A DNA stretch of 64,000 nucleotides from Anthopleura xanthogrammica (GCA_964019055.1 OZ025206.1:25242906-25306905), one strand, 5' to 3'; positions 23,797-38,700 are shown, numbered from the stretch's first letter. Notes: generated from the sequence alone by a model not told the origin. A program made the numbers and translations.

Positions 23797-26700
23797 TCAG
23801 CTGGGCTCTTTTTCGTATTCAATACCACTAACAGTGAAAATTGAGTCCTCTGGAAAAGAGAAGACTACATGTAGTAAATACTAGTTATACAATGTGATAA
23901 AAAGGGAAATTTTACACGGTAAAAAATAAGAAAGATCACTTACTGACGTCAGTAAGTGATCTTTCTTATTTTTTTACGGTGTAAAATTTACCTTCTTATC
24001 ACAACTGTTTCATTAGAAACACCGACGCAGCCCACACTAGCTTACCGCTAGTTATCATCTCTTTAGTTATTAAACAATGGTCTTGTGTGGCAACATTTAA
24101 TGGAATATCCAACGAGGCTAGAACGACACCGCTGCAGAACGCAATGCGCATGCGCTAAAAATTATTTGTTTTGTGAACAAACCTTGCTACCATGGCGCGA
24201 AATTCAAAAAGCCGAAGCGAATAAAGCAAAGCCGAGCGAGAAATTTTCAGAGTAGCTACAGTGTCATATATAAAATAACATACTTTTTGCACCACATAGT
24301 TTTACGTTTGCACCAAAGGTGAAAATGAAGTTTAAAGTGGGTCGCGTGCAGCCGTCGAGTACTGCTATCGCTATTTTCTTGATGTTGTTTTTACGAGTGG
24401 TAGTGGTAGTAGATGGTTCAAACAAAACTAGTATATGCATGAGGGCTGAAAAAACAAGAACAGGAAGGGCTTGCCAAGGGAGACTTTACTCTGTGAATTC
24501 GGAGATATTGAAACTCGCGCATGCGCAGACGTTCTGCAGCGGTGTCGGCTAGAACGCATTGCAAAAATCGTGCGCTTTTCAAATGATGGAAATATGTTGG
24601 AACGGGCGTCTTCAAACATACCGTATTTACTCGATTAACCGCCGAGGCGCTCTTACAATTTATAGTATTTCGGTTGCGGCGCTTATTCGGGGAAGCGCTT
24701 ATTTTAGGGCGACGCTCTTTGATATTTTGCTCTCGTATGCGACACTTAATCGGGGGCGGCGCTTAAACGAGCAAATACGGTATTACCATGGTTGGAGGAC
24801 TGACATCTAACGTTACTTCCAAAATCATGATCTCAAATCGCACGATTTTTCCAGTGACAGCGAATGAGAAAGCCCTTACCGTCGGGAATGGTATAAACTT
24901 CTTTAGGAAAGTCACTAAAATATGAATTGTGAACTGCGTTTTTAGCTGTTATCCGAAGTTTTGGATCCAACTGAAATAAATGATAAAGAATCAAGTTGAA
25001 AATGATTAGATTAAAAGACACACGGTGCAACATTGCGCGCAATATTGCCGGCAATTTTCCTGAAGTAAGATCGTTTTCTACTTCAGCAACATTGTATGCA
25101 ACAAGTTGCGTCGTTTGACACGGCTCACAACATCGATTACCTGCAACATTGCGCGCAATACACGATATGATCATGCCGTAACACTGATATAGCTTTTCTT
25201 TCTAGTTCAGGTATGACATGCATATACACAGTACGATATGTTGTAACATCTAAATGGCTTTCCATTCTTTTCGTGCGATCCATCCAATCATAACGCGTAG
25301 ATACAATTATGATAAAGCATAATTCATCTACCCCTTACTTGTATCATGAGTGACGCAAACTTCTCAGCACCGTCTATTCCAATTAACCTGAATGACAAAA
25401 ACGAAACTGTCATATGAAGAGTCGAAAACGAATTCAATAAATTTGGTTTCATGAGTTATTTACCTTGGCACGACGTACCCAAGCCGTTGGGGCGGATATT
25501 CAAGAAAAGTATCTGAGGAAAAAACCCAACATAAATATTGTATAAAACTGCATAGAGGATAAAGATGCGTTAATACGAGCAACAAAATCGTGCAACTTTG
25601 TTGCGTTGTTGCGTTGCAAGTTGCAGAGCGAATATCGCTCGTATTACCACCCCGCGCGTAACAAAATGTCTTTGTTGCAGCGAGTAGAAAGAGCATCTTC
25701 TTCTGCAACAAAGTCGCGCGACAAAGTTTTCTTGTTGCACGGGGTGGTAATACGAGCCATATTCACTGTAATTTGCAACACAACAATGTTGCGCGACAAG
25801 TTGCACGATTTTGTTACTCGTATAACTGCACTTTAAGTCAACTGGGAGCCAGCAATTTATGCATGGAATTGTGGGGCTTGATGGCTCTACTATCTTACAT
25901 CACTTATATTACCCACATAATTCCATGCTCTGGAACCAGAGAACCCAGAAAATAAACCTTGAATCAAGGGAGAGACCTTACCATCTCCGTGTGGGGCTCG
26001 ATGGATCTGCTATCTTACGTCACTCATATTAGCCACATAATTCCATGCTCTGGAACCAGAGAACCCAGAAAATAAACCTTGAATCAAGGGAGATACCTAA
26101 CCAACACCATGTGGGGCTCGATGGATCTGCTATCTTACATCACTCATATTAGCCACATAATCTCATGCTCTGGAACCAGAGAACCCAGAAAATAAACCTT
26201 GAATCAAGGGAGATACCTAACCAACACCATGTGGGGATTGATGGCTCTACTATCTTACATCACTCATTTAGCCACACAATCTCATGCTCTGGAACCATAG
26301 AACCCAGTAAATAAACCTTGAATCAAGGGAGATACCTAACCAACACCATGTGGGGCTTGATGGCTCTACTATCTTACATCACTCATTTAGCCACACAATC
26401 TCATGCTCTGGAACCATAGAACCCAGTAAATAAACCTTGAATCAAGGGAGAGACCCAACCAACTCCGTTCACATATGATGGCAACATCGAACCTGAGATC
26501 CAATAGGTGAGAAGCGAGTGCATAGTGCCCTCCTTGATTATCAAATAGCATGTCACTTCACTTACCAATATTATATTCTGAATGTTTGCTGACGCCAGGC
26601 CAAGTTTCGTTTGTCGGTGTACCAAGAACCTTGAAGCAAAGAACAGACAAGTCAATAAGATGCAGGATGGCGTAACTTCAACTCCTATATCAATACTGGG

Positions 26701-29700
26701 AATCGCCTCCTTGTTTTACGAGGGAAGCACTTAACAACCAGTGGCTAACAAACCTGTGGTACTCATTCCATGATCAAATTGTTACCGGCTTAGAAGTTGA
26801 TTTTTGCGGAGAGAAGAAAACAGGAGAACCCAGAGAAAAACCCTCGAAGCACAGGAGAGAACCAACAAACAACTCTATTCACATACGACACCGAGCCCTT
26901 CGGGACTCGAACCCACGACGCACGAGCGAATTCACCGATAACCTGCGCTACTTTCCGTGCAATCAAAGGATAGGGTAGAATAACATTACTATTGTAAGAG
27001 AAATATGTTAGACAGGCCTGTTATACCTGCCATATCTTGTTCAGCTGATCGATGTGGTCTTTAAGTCCAGGGAAAAGAGCCACGCCTGTTATCATTTCAA
27101 CGAAGATGCATCCCGCTGCCCTAGAAGGAAACACCAAGAAAAAGATAAAACTAGTCATTCAACAAGAATTGTACAAAATCTGCGCATTAATGTTATTACT
27201 CCAAATCTTCAAAACACATCAACTCACAAAAAACTTTGTCATATTTCCCCCGCTTTTTTTCATTTTTTTCCCCAGTAGACGCGTGTACTATTTACCGGAA
27301 GTCGACATTTCCCGCCAAAAGTTTCATAAGTCCGAGTTACACGTTACGCGTACGATACATCGGCCCGATTTTTGATAAGCTTCGTTCGGGAAGAGGAAAA
27401 GAAAGAAATCGGTCCGATTTGGAAAAATCTATTGCACGGACCAATTTTTAGAAAGGAACTCAGTGCAAATGAATTGGAGTGATAAAACAACCGAGGAGAA
27501 CTCAAATCGGGCCGACAAATCGTAGCGTGTAGCTCGAACTTTACAATCTATAGCAAGCAAATTTAATACCGGACAGAATTTCAAATATTTGAAAGAAAAC
27601 TGAATATATTCACCATATATCCAAAGATGTCGTGTAATCTTTCGACCCTAGCAGAACATCAGGAGGACGATACCTGGATAAAGAAATCATCGTAAGATAA
27701 AAAAATTATATAAAGATAAAATGTCCAGTGAACAAGGAATCCATTCTGATAGGATGGTATTTGGATGGATGGCTTGGACTGGAAGCCATTTCAGCTATAG
27801 ACAATCCGCGACTTATGTAACCTTTACATTAGCAGTCGATCTTATTCAGTCTTTTCATAAGGTTCCAAGAGAGAGGAAAATAACTTGAGAAGACTCTGTA
27901 ACGTTTGGAGGATTTATTTGTCGCACATACTCTATGCATATATTCCTAATATCTATAAGTCCCATCAGAAATAAAATAAATAAATAGAATTTAGCAGTGA
28001 CATTTCCACAGAGTGGCTCTTCATCCAGAAGTTGTTGTTTTTTGTTTTTGTTTTTTGCGCAGAAAGGAAAGCCGGAGAAAAATCCTCGAAGCACAGGAGA
28101 GAACCAGCAAGCAACTCTACACACATACGACACCGAGCCAGGCGGGACTCGGACCCGGGTCGCATTGGTGCATGAAAGGCGAGCGTCATCAGCGATTAAC
28201 GAGTTCTATTTCTCCATGCCCCCCCCCCCAAAAAAGTAAATTTTTACCATAGAGTGACGACTTCGTTTGAGTACGTCCGACTTGGTACTGACTTGGCTCG
28301 TGCCAAACCTGTCACGAAACAACCAATGGGTTAGTAGGCGAGTTAGTGAGAAATACGAGCAACAAAATCATACAACTTGTCACTCTACATTGTTGCGTTA
28401 CAAGTTGCAGAGTGAATGTTGGCTCTACTTCTGCAACTGTCAAAGTCGAGCAACAAAATTTTGTTGTTGCATGGGGTGGTAATACGAGCAGCATTCACAC
28501 AAGCAAGTTGCACGATTTTGTTGCTCGTATTTCTGCACCTTAATTAGTGAGTGGGTTAGTAAATAAATGAAAGCATCGTGACTAAATTTACAGTTTTATG
28601 GAAGTCTAGAGTCAATTGTCTGATAAAACACATTAACCTTAAGCCTTAATCGTTTCCTATCCCTTATTCATATGTCGTTTTATCTGAATGTACAATCTAA
28701 AACAACTAACACTTCCTGTTAATCCAAGTCAAGTGCGTTAACTTCAATCTACTTGACTCGGTCATTTTTAGCTAAACAGATCCAAATATGTCTCATAATA
28801 GACCCTTTTCAAATATGGCGTCTATGACGTCAAACGAGGAGAATGAGAATGTCCCGGATGTCGAAATGCAATGATTTCTACTAGCAGCATTCGGGACTGG
28901 AATGCCCCGGATTTCAAAACACATGCAATCATTATCACTCATGACATCCGGGACATTCCCGAACTCCTCGTTTGACGTCATAGACGCCATAATCGAAAAG
29001 GGTCTATTGAAGAGGAACTCACCGAAGTCTGCTAATTTGAGTTCTCCTTTTTCGCTTATTAGTAGATTTTGTGGTTTGATATCTCTGTTGAGAGAAAAAA
29101 CGCGAGTATCAGTATTAGCTCCATAAACCATGGAAATGAAAACGCTTGTTTTGGCGAGCGAATATGTGCGCACGTTGGGAAAATAACGAAGAAGCTGCGA
29201 CCACTTGCCGAGGCTTTCCCGAAGAAAACAAATTGATTTGCTCTCTTTTGCTCTTAACAAGTTCTTAGCATGCCAAATTTCCTTAGTAACAAAGACAACT
29301 TCTAAATATTGAAATCTTTTAAATATTTCGAAGCGCTTCTGCCATTTTTTTCCCGCCTGTTTTCCGGACATGCGCAGGAACTGTTATCGTGTATCTGTTA
29401 CCTGTGGAGAATTTTTCGCTGGTGAATGTACGCCAAGCCTCGTAAGAGTTGAAAGATAAATACCTAGAGGATCAAATAAATACAACATAAATAAATTTAT
29501 AAGCTATTCGATTGGATTTTCTTTGCGGGGAATATAACAAGGATAATAATTGAGTCTGTATTCTTACCAGACGATCGAGTAAGATAAATACAATAATAAC
29601 ATGAAATTCTGTGGGGGAAAAATACTTATACACGATGATTATACAGTGTGGATTTCCGTGCTTCCTAGATTGAAATAACTTCTGGTAAACAGGATTTTCC

Positions 29701-32700
29701 GGCTTCCTTCGACCAAACTTACCACGTCCTAGATTGAGTTTCTTACCACGTTCAAGATTGAGTTTTTTCATTTCCTTTAACAACATTTATTCATTGTCTA
29801 CGATCGAAGGAAGCCAAGAAGCCAGACAAAGAAACACAGAAAATGAAAACTGCCTTAATAGACGACTTCCATCAGAGTGGGAGACATTTTGACTCCAGTA
29901 CACACAAACACAACGGAAATTAATAAAAACTGGGAATCACTAAAATTTCAAACAAAGTTTTTAATTGCGTGTGAGTCATTTGTACATGTTTGACTTGTGT
30001 CTTTGAGCTGATTCTATCAAGCATTGTACTTGAATTCGTATTAATTGACCATTAATTAATTAGGTATCATAGGTGGTGTAGGACTTGGATCACATTCCGC
30101 GAGTACAGTTGTTGTTGGGTCTCTCTCTTGATTCAAGGGTTTTTCACGATAATTTCATTTAGAACTGTGAGTTAGCCGTGCCCTGAGGTTGTTTCAGGGT
30201 TCGATCTACCTTTAATATTACAGGAAATTTTCGCGACACTTTTATTTCGCGATTTCAAAAAATCATGTCCTGATTTTGATCAGCTCAAAGGTTGTTTGAC
30301 TGCTCGATATGAAGGTTTTTAAAAGGGATTAACACCAAATCAAAGACAATACAGACGCTGTGCCCTACAGAGTCATTTTGATTGGAGGAGCAGTGACCAT
30401 GCCATTCGTCCTGACGTTAACAGTTACAGACCCCTTGCACATCACGTCAAAGCAGCTCAATTTGGAGAACAAAACAAAAGAATTTCAATCTCCTGAGAAT
30501 TCATTTGGAACCTATTGTTTTGTCCTCCAAATTTAGCTGCTTTCCGAAGTGCTAGAAAAACTAGGGCATTTAGGAAAACTGCTTTTTAGGAAGAGGTAAG
30601 GATAATACTGACCTTAGCATTGTTCGGGCAAACTCCTCTTGGGTATCTTTCCAGGTAGCTATTCAAATCTGTGTCCTGAAAAATCAATTTTAATGTAAAC
30701 TAAACATACAAAGTTACATCATCATTTTGGCGGGAAAAACGACGCGTCCGTGCTTCGAGACTCAATACGCATGCGCAAGGCTTTTGTTTTTGTTTAATAC
30801 TCACTATGAATTCAAAGACGAACATCAGTGTATCTCTTGTGTGGATAATGTCATGTAGTCTAACAATGTTGGCCTGTTTTAACTGTTTGAGTAAAGAAGC
30901 TGAAAAACAAGCAAAAATACAAGCATATTTAATAACGAAAAACACTGAGATAAAGGAATAACTCAACCAGAAAATAAATAGACCCTTTTGCTTTGGGCAT
31001 AATGTTATCCCATTTCAAAACTTTTTCTTTGAGTTGCATCCATAATATAATACGGACAAAAAATAATAGCCAATCTGCATGAGCTCGAAATTCTAGCACA
31101 AAGCATGATGGGAAAGTGAGTCTTTACACTATTTTGGCTTCTAAAAATTAATCTGATAATTTTTTCTTCGACATTTTCTATGGCAATAGAAGTATTTCAA
31201 TAGACAAAAATAACAGAGTATTTTTTTCTGATAGTTCCTTTGATTTCCCAGTGTTCCATTTTTACAGGACTCGCTTTCTCAGAGTGCTTTGTGAGCTTTG
31301 ATGCACATTGCCTATCTTTAGAGATTGATAAATAGTCTGAAAGGGGTCCAATGTCATGATACATTTGCGCATTAGATTAGGAATTCGCACAATAAAAGTA
31401 ATGAACACTATTAATATTATTATGCAACTTTATCGGCCTTGGGTGCTGCCAAAGTGCAACGCCTCTCGAAACTAAGGTCTCCAACAGAATACAAAAGAGG
31501 GGATTGTAAAAATACAAGAAAATATAGAGACAAACAGGCCGACTGAGTGATTGAATAATGAAAGATAGCGTGGTTTTCTTATGTGATATCGGTTATCAAA
31601 GACAAACAAGGCTATACACACAATATAAGATATATTCAGAACCGCACGGTCCCAATATAATTCTGCTATTCCTGAAATAACCTGAAACTATTCAAAAATT
31701 TCGAAGATAATCCTTAACATCAAGTATCTATATATGAAGTACCCTCATCGCCGGCTCAAGTATATTGGAGTACCCGAAACTTAAGGTGGCTCGATAGACG
31801 CTATTGTAGGTCTTGAAATAATGGTTAATGGCATTTTAATGCGTATACACTGATACCCGATTTTCCAGTCAGATGAAAGACCATGAGCCAAGAATGGATT
31901 TTTTAATAAACTGATCACCTGTGATGTTACTATAGCAACGCTACGCCAAAATCACCGAGGAAGGGGAGAGGGATGAGGAAATTCTTAGAGCTGATTTCTC
32001 ACGAGTGGAGATAAAGTTCGCAATTTTTTTGTAGCTGTAAAACATTTTCCTGTAACCGTACCCGAGACAATTTGGTCAAAAATGTTACGAAAACAACGGA
32101 AAGCCGTTTCAGTGTTATGGCATACTGTACTGTACGTGCGAGTACTCATGCCAAAAATGAAAGACATACCGTATCTATTCGTTTAAGCGCCACCCTCGGT
32201 TAAGCGCCGCATATGAGAGCAAAAAAAATCAAAGAGCGTCGCCTTAAATAAGCGCTGTCCCGGAATAAGCGCTGCAACCGAAACACTACAAATATAAAGA
32301 ACGCCGCGGCGGTTTATCGAGTAAATACGGTACTTGACTTCACCGTTGTTTATTCTATGTTATCAAGAAAATGAGTGTGTTGGCAGCTAACGGTTATGGC
32401 GCAAGGCTTATGCTTTGGTCGAATGAATGTAAATATTACAAATGGAAACTGATCATGAGCCTCCTTAATGTCACGGTATGCTGAGAAAATGGAAGGCCAT
32501 TCCAGTGTTACGACAAGTTGTACCGTGTACGTGCTGTAAGTCAGTAATGTACATGTTCCCCGTTCATACGAAAGCCTCTTAATTAGAACGGCCTGTCACT
32601 GTTTTATATGAGTGGGAAACGATACAGCAAATACGTAGCCGTACCATACAGGTAAGTAAAGTTACCGTAGCCGTATAACTATGTGTGGTGATTGGATGAA

Positions 32701-35700
32701 AAAGGTGAAGCCATTTTAATGTTACGGCATGTCGTACCGCGTACGTGCTGTAAGTCAGTACTGTATGTTTTCCACTCATACGATAACCATTCTTATGGGA
32801 AGCCATTTGAATGTTACGGCATGTTGTACCGTGTACGTGCTGTAAGTCAGTACCGTATGTTTCCCACTCATGCATACGATAACCATTCTTATGGGTAGCC
32901 ATTTCAATGTTACTGCATGTCGTACCGTGTACGTGCTGTAAGTCGGTACCGTACGTTTCCCACTCATGCATACGAAATACGCTCTATATACTAACGATAT
33001 TAACTGTGAGATATATCACCTTCTCTGATTGCAGTAAAGGGCGCTCCTTCTTCTTCTTGAAGTCGAATCTCCTTCAAAGCCACGACTTTTCGATTTGCAC
33101 TACAAACAATAAATCAAGGTATTGAAAAATGAAGAACGACTAACAGACCAACGCACACAACAATCGGTCCGGTAATACGATAATTTAATCATACAGCATT
33201 CCTAGAAAATGTCCTTCATGAAAATCAAACCCAATGATATAGTTGTGATCATTCACTCCACTGCAAAACATATCCAATCTAAGAAACTATGTTTTTAAAG
33301 AGTACTACAAGGATTACGAGGCAATTTTCTTTATTTTCACAGGACAGTAAACAATTGAAACAAATTATAATCAAATTTCCGCAATCAGAGTTATAAATTT
33401 TGAGACATTTTAGCTAATTTGTTGAGCTTGTGGGACATGATAGCAACAGTAACTAAGGGGAGGAGAACCATAAATAAAGCATTACTCACGTGCAGATCCC
33501 CTTGAACACCGTTGCATAGGAACCTTCACCGAGTGGCTCCAGCTTCTGGTATGACTCGAGACGTCCATAGCCGGAAGGAGACAGAGGCTGCATAAAAATA
33601 TATGAATCATTAGTTGGAGAGGTTCAAGTTGTATTTTGGTAAAAAAAAGAATGATGAAAGACGCGCAGATGTGGAGAAAAACATTGTTTTTTAATGTTGT
33701 TTTTGTCTGTTTTTTGTTGTTTGTTTTATGGCATATTTTTGCTTGCTGGCTTGTTTGTTTGTTTGTTTGTCTGTCTGACTGTCTGACTGTCTGACTGTCT
33801 GACTGTCTGACTGTCTGTCTGTCTGTTTGCCGTTTGTGTTTTCAAGATGGCGGCATATACATATAATACTGAAATTCATGATCGGAAAAATAAAAGCATC
33901 AAATCTTTTCTTTTTTCCTGTTTATATTTTTTTCTGCTCCCTGCACAATGAACTTCCGCCTCGAGAGAACTTATGCACGAACATTCAAACCAATCATTCC
34001 TGAGACCAGTAACAACGGCAATTATCATATCGCAAAATGAAAGAAATTTCCATGCAGATCAGTAGACGGACGTGCTACAAAAGACGAATTGAGATCTATA
34101 CCCACGTCATTCCTCTGCATCATCTCCTCACCTGTCAACGAGATTTTTCAAACGCTTAATTTCGCTAACACAAGCATCACACGAAGTAATTTCCTAAATC
34201 CATTAGAGGAGACCAAAAATGAAAAAAAAAAAATGAAGACAAGTGGAATGAAGTTGAGACCTCCAGTTACTTTCTTTCCGGGCATGCAGTATTTGCTGCC
34301 TGTATTCACAGTCTTTCCTTTCATTTCATCGTGCTTTTGTTTTTTTTCTATATTTTCAGCGGCGTTATCATACTGTTTCAATTTTCCAGCTCCTTTCCTC
34401 TCGCCCGTGGTTTCTCTACTTCAATCCATTCACAGACTCACATATTCGATGAGAAACCAATGCAAATGAATTTCAAAACCAATGCGAATTAGATTTGCAC
34501 ATTCTAAAAAAACGTTCTGTAAGAGCTCTGTCAAAACTACAATTTAACAAATAATTTCTTCTGCAAACTGCGTGAAAACTATTTTTTTCGTTTTTTAGTG
34601 GGTAGAGCTAATAGAACTAACTGGAAAAATATATTCCCCGATATTGATTTTTGGAGATGACTACTCTAGATTAAAAACAGTTGTGTGTCAGGCAAAATAG
34701 AGTGCATCATGTTGAGGTAGCAAGCTAACAGCTTGATTGTCAAATACTTCTGTGCCAATAGATATAATAATTACACAAAAATATACGAATGTCTTCTAGC
34801 CTAGGGAAACTTATTGAAGGTATTTTTAGCATAGAAAATGCATTTTTTTTTCGAATTAAATTATTCAGCACTTGTGGCGGATTTTGTGAACTTTCAGTGA
34901 AAACAAGAAAAATAGAAACACCGTGACATTGTTAGTTGAGAGGATGAGATTTCGTTTGATGATTAAAGCTTGGAAATCCTTGCCACAATATCGATTGGAC
35001 TAGGTTTTAGAAGAGGTAGCTCTTGAGATTGAAATGGGTAGAATGTAGGCCATTGTTTTTTGAATTTTATGGTAAGAATTGAAGTACTTTTTATGCAATT
35101 CTTAAATCGGCTAATCTTTAAATATGAACATTCTAAAATCATTTTCACTGCTGTCGAAAGTCCTATAGATCCTGTAAGAGAAAATAAAACGTTTTGCATT
35201 TGAGAGACTTGTCTTAGGCTTAAGACCAAAAGACAATGACAACTAATGCAAATTTGGAGAGTCGTTTCGATATTACAGTGTAAAAATCAGAAGCACTATC
35301 TCCTCAAAACCATTTAAGCCAATATACCAAAAGAGAAAACACGAATGCATTAAAAGAGAATGAAAAATAATGCATCTATAGGTAGCCTAGAGAGAGAAAA
35401 CTGAAAATAAAATGCTGTTACTGACCTCTAAAAAACGCTTGAAGAGAAACATTATGTTTAGCACTTTGAACCACGTTGGTGAAGCGGCAGATGTTTAGCA
35501 AACACGCGAGCACTGAGCGGCATGAAATTCTTGACGCTCACAGCCTGATAACGAACTTCTACTCTTACTAAAGCTATCAACCGAGATTTAACCACACTGT
35601 ATTCATATTTAAAGATGTTGAACGATGAGAATACTCCATTAGAACTTCCGGACACTACGAGACGACAAGTCTTAGTAGCATGTTTGATCTAAGCCGAGAA

Positions 35701-38700
35701 TGAATGACTTTGTGACAGACGTAAAAATTAACAAAACAGGAGTCAAGATTTATTGACAAGAATAATCCTTGGGAACCCAAACTAATGATTCGATATCATC
35801 CTTCATTAATTTTAGAAGAAAGCTTCATAACTAATGTTGATATTGTGGGAATTTACGTTTCGTTTTTTTCTTGACAACACTTAAAAGTTTTCGTTCTGCT
35901 TAAAGTAATCAGCTTTGTTTGGAGATAAATCTAATAAAATGATTTCGACCTACGTAAGTTTTATGCACGAAAAAATCCTGTTCAAAGGCTTATGATACAA
36001 TAATTTAAGGATGTGAATGACTAATAGCACAAAAACATCTTTTTTTTTCAATAATTCTAAAAATTTTGATAGAATATTCGGGTTCATTTTCTTCGTTTAT
36101 TTAGATCAATCTTCTTGGAAAACTAGTAAATATTGCAGCAGACTTAAAATTATCTCTTTCGGCATTGACCATTTTTTTCAATATTTGTAAGGAAAAATAA
36201 AAACAAATAAAAATGTCAAACATTTAATAAAAACAAAAATTAAAAATTAAAAAAAAAATTAATAAAATAAAAGATTTCCAAACTCGGAGATTTCAAAAAA
36301 CAAAAACTTTCACCATGAATATTTCCAAAAATAAAATGTTCAAAATTTAACTAAGCGGCTAAGACCATTTCTAAAAATAAAAAGTTTAGGGACTGTTCGT
36401 TTATTACGTCGCAGGGGGGGGGGGGGGGGGCTGGTGGTTTTCATGGGGGAGGAGGGGTAATTTTTAGGGGATGTGAAATTCTATGGGGTAAATTTTTTTC
36501 TACAACACAATTTTTCTGGGGTAGAGAGACTTTTCAAATTGTTTCTGAGGGAGGGGTTAAAATTTCAATTCGTTTTTCTGGAGGGGGTAAGTTTTTAACT
36601 AGTCGTTTAATAATAAAAAAACAGCCCCCTCCCCGCGACGTATTAAACGAACAGTAGGCAAGAAAATTGCAAAAAAAAGTTACCTCTGCGTGCCCCACTT
36701 TAATTCCATAAATAGATAGCATGACTAATAAATTAATGAAGAAGCTACCACAAGTATTATCAGCATTTAGATTTTTAATCTGCGATAGAAAGTTCTATTT
36801 TCGGAAATAAAGAAAAACCACGAGAGAAGACATGATCACTTAGCCACCCACACCAAGAAAGTCAACAACTAGCCTGTTACATTAAAAGATATAAATTGTT
36901 ATTCAGAATTTTGACTAGAGCCTTCTATGTTTAAAACCGCTGCTACACGTAGTCTTTTTTCATGCAACTTGAGACGCGCGCAAAAAAGTTCAAGTCGCAC
37001 TCGTGCAACATGAACGTAACAGGGGCTTAAGGATGTCTAAGTGGAGCGGTTTTACATATATTGCCGCTGACAGCAGTACTGCAGACAACGAAATAGTACG
37101 AATAGTGGTAATAGAATGAAGCCATTTGCAAACTGCTGATACGTGGCTCATTTTCGTCAATTCTTTTTCGCTATTTCAGTTTTTACTAATTGTTTTGTTA
37201 CATTGTGACATTCTTCTAAAAATCTTTTCAAAAAGTCAACAACTGATCAAACGCATGACAAGGCTTTCCAGTGATTTTTTTTTTTTAAATCAGCTGTTTG
37301 AGTTGATAGAGTTGATACACCACGTCGGTGCAGTTATATCATAAAATGACGATTTTTTTGCAGCGTTGCGCGAAGAATCGTCGTTGCAAATCGTCTCGTA
37401 TAACATCGCCTTTATTGCGTACTGACAACATTGCTGACGACAGAGTTTTTAAAAAACTGTCCCTGATGCAGCATGATGTAGCAAGTTTTCCTACTAGAAT
37501 GACTCAATTTTGGTCAGTGTTCACTGAAAAACCACATTTCATTGGCTGAGAACATCGCGCCATCGTCAGCATAGCCTGCGTCAGCAACGACGACGAAACT
37601 TTCTGTGCACAACGTTGAGGTATAGGCTGCAACGTCTCCAGCATTCGGGACGTAACAGTACATGTTTTTGTTTGTCTGTCTGTCTGTTTGTTTGTTTGTT
37701 TGTTTGTATGTTTGTCTGTCTGTCTGTCTGTCTGTTTGTTTGTTTGCATGTTTGTTTGTTTGTTATTGTATGAGGTTTTTTGTTTTTGTGTCTGTATATT
37801 TGTTTATTTCGTATGTTTGTTTTTCGTTTGTTTGTGTTTTTATTTTTCTAGTTCCGGCCAAGAAACGTTCAAAGACCCTTCGTGAGAATCCAAAAACCAC
37901 AACCAAATAAAGAAACTTGGAACTTCGTCGACGATGTATAGATAGCATATTCAAATATGCGTGAAATGCTTCAAGATATACTTGCAACATAAACATTTAA
38001 TGTTTCAGTGTAATACGTAAGTCATTCATTATCAAGATTTGAAGATTTCATTTTTAAATTATTTCCTGACAAGGCGACATTACAATGTAAAGAAAACATC
38101 ACAATGTCGCCTTGAAAAGCTACAGCCCGATTGCTATCGAGAAAACATGTTTCTACTTGAATTAAATTTTTTTCAAAATTGTTTCGAGAGTGAGCCAACA
38201 CGAGAATTCAAAAGATGATACTCTTTATTGCCAAAGAAAGAGTATTATTTGTTTTTCATTTTTCCATCAGCTTAAGTAGTCGTAAAAGCATTTTGAGTGT
38301 AATCTATGGTGAGCCATTATGCAAAATGTGCAGGTCTGCAGGTTGTAGAAAACATTTTTTAGACGTTTATCTTAAAAATAACGATTAAATACATGAAATA
38401 CATCAGACGTTTTCTCTGTAAACGGTGCTAAGGAGTCTTATTTAGCCTTGCATTCAAGAAAAAATTTCAAATCTATTTTAAAAATTATCGAGCCGAGACC
38501 CCCTACACACCAAACGTCTCACGGATATATTTTTATTATTTCAAAGTACTTGAGCATATTATTATTACAGCTACTTACCGGAGTAGATGTACGTTCAAAT
38601 TCTCCAGGTGTTAACTCCTCAGAATGTCTCCTGCTGTCACTCAAGAAGTTACTAATTTTCCTCAGTCTTCCACCAACTGTGTCTGAGACTGTTCGCCTCA

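Noticed and set aside
34089..34469. 126-aa plus-strand open frame
   Set aside because: No recognisable domain, low complexity, and antisense inside an intron of the CDK15-like gene.
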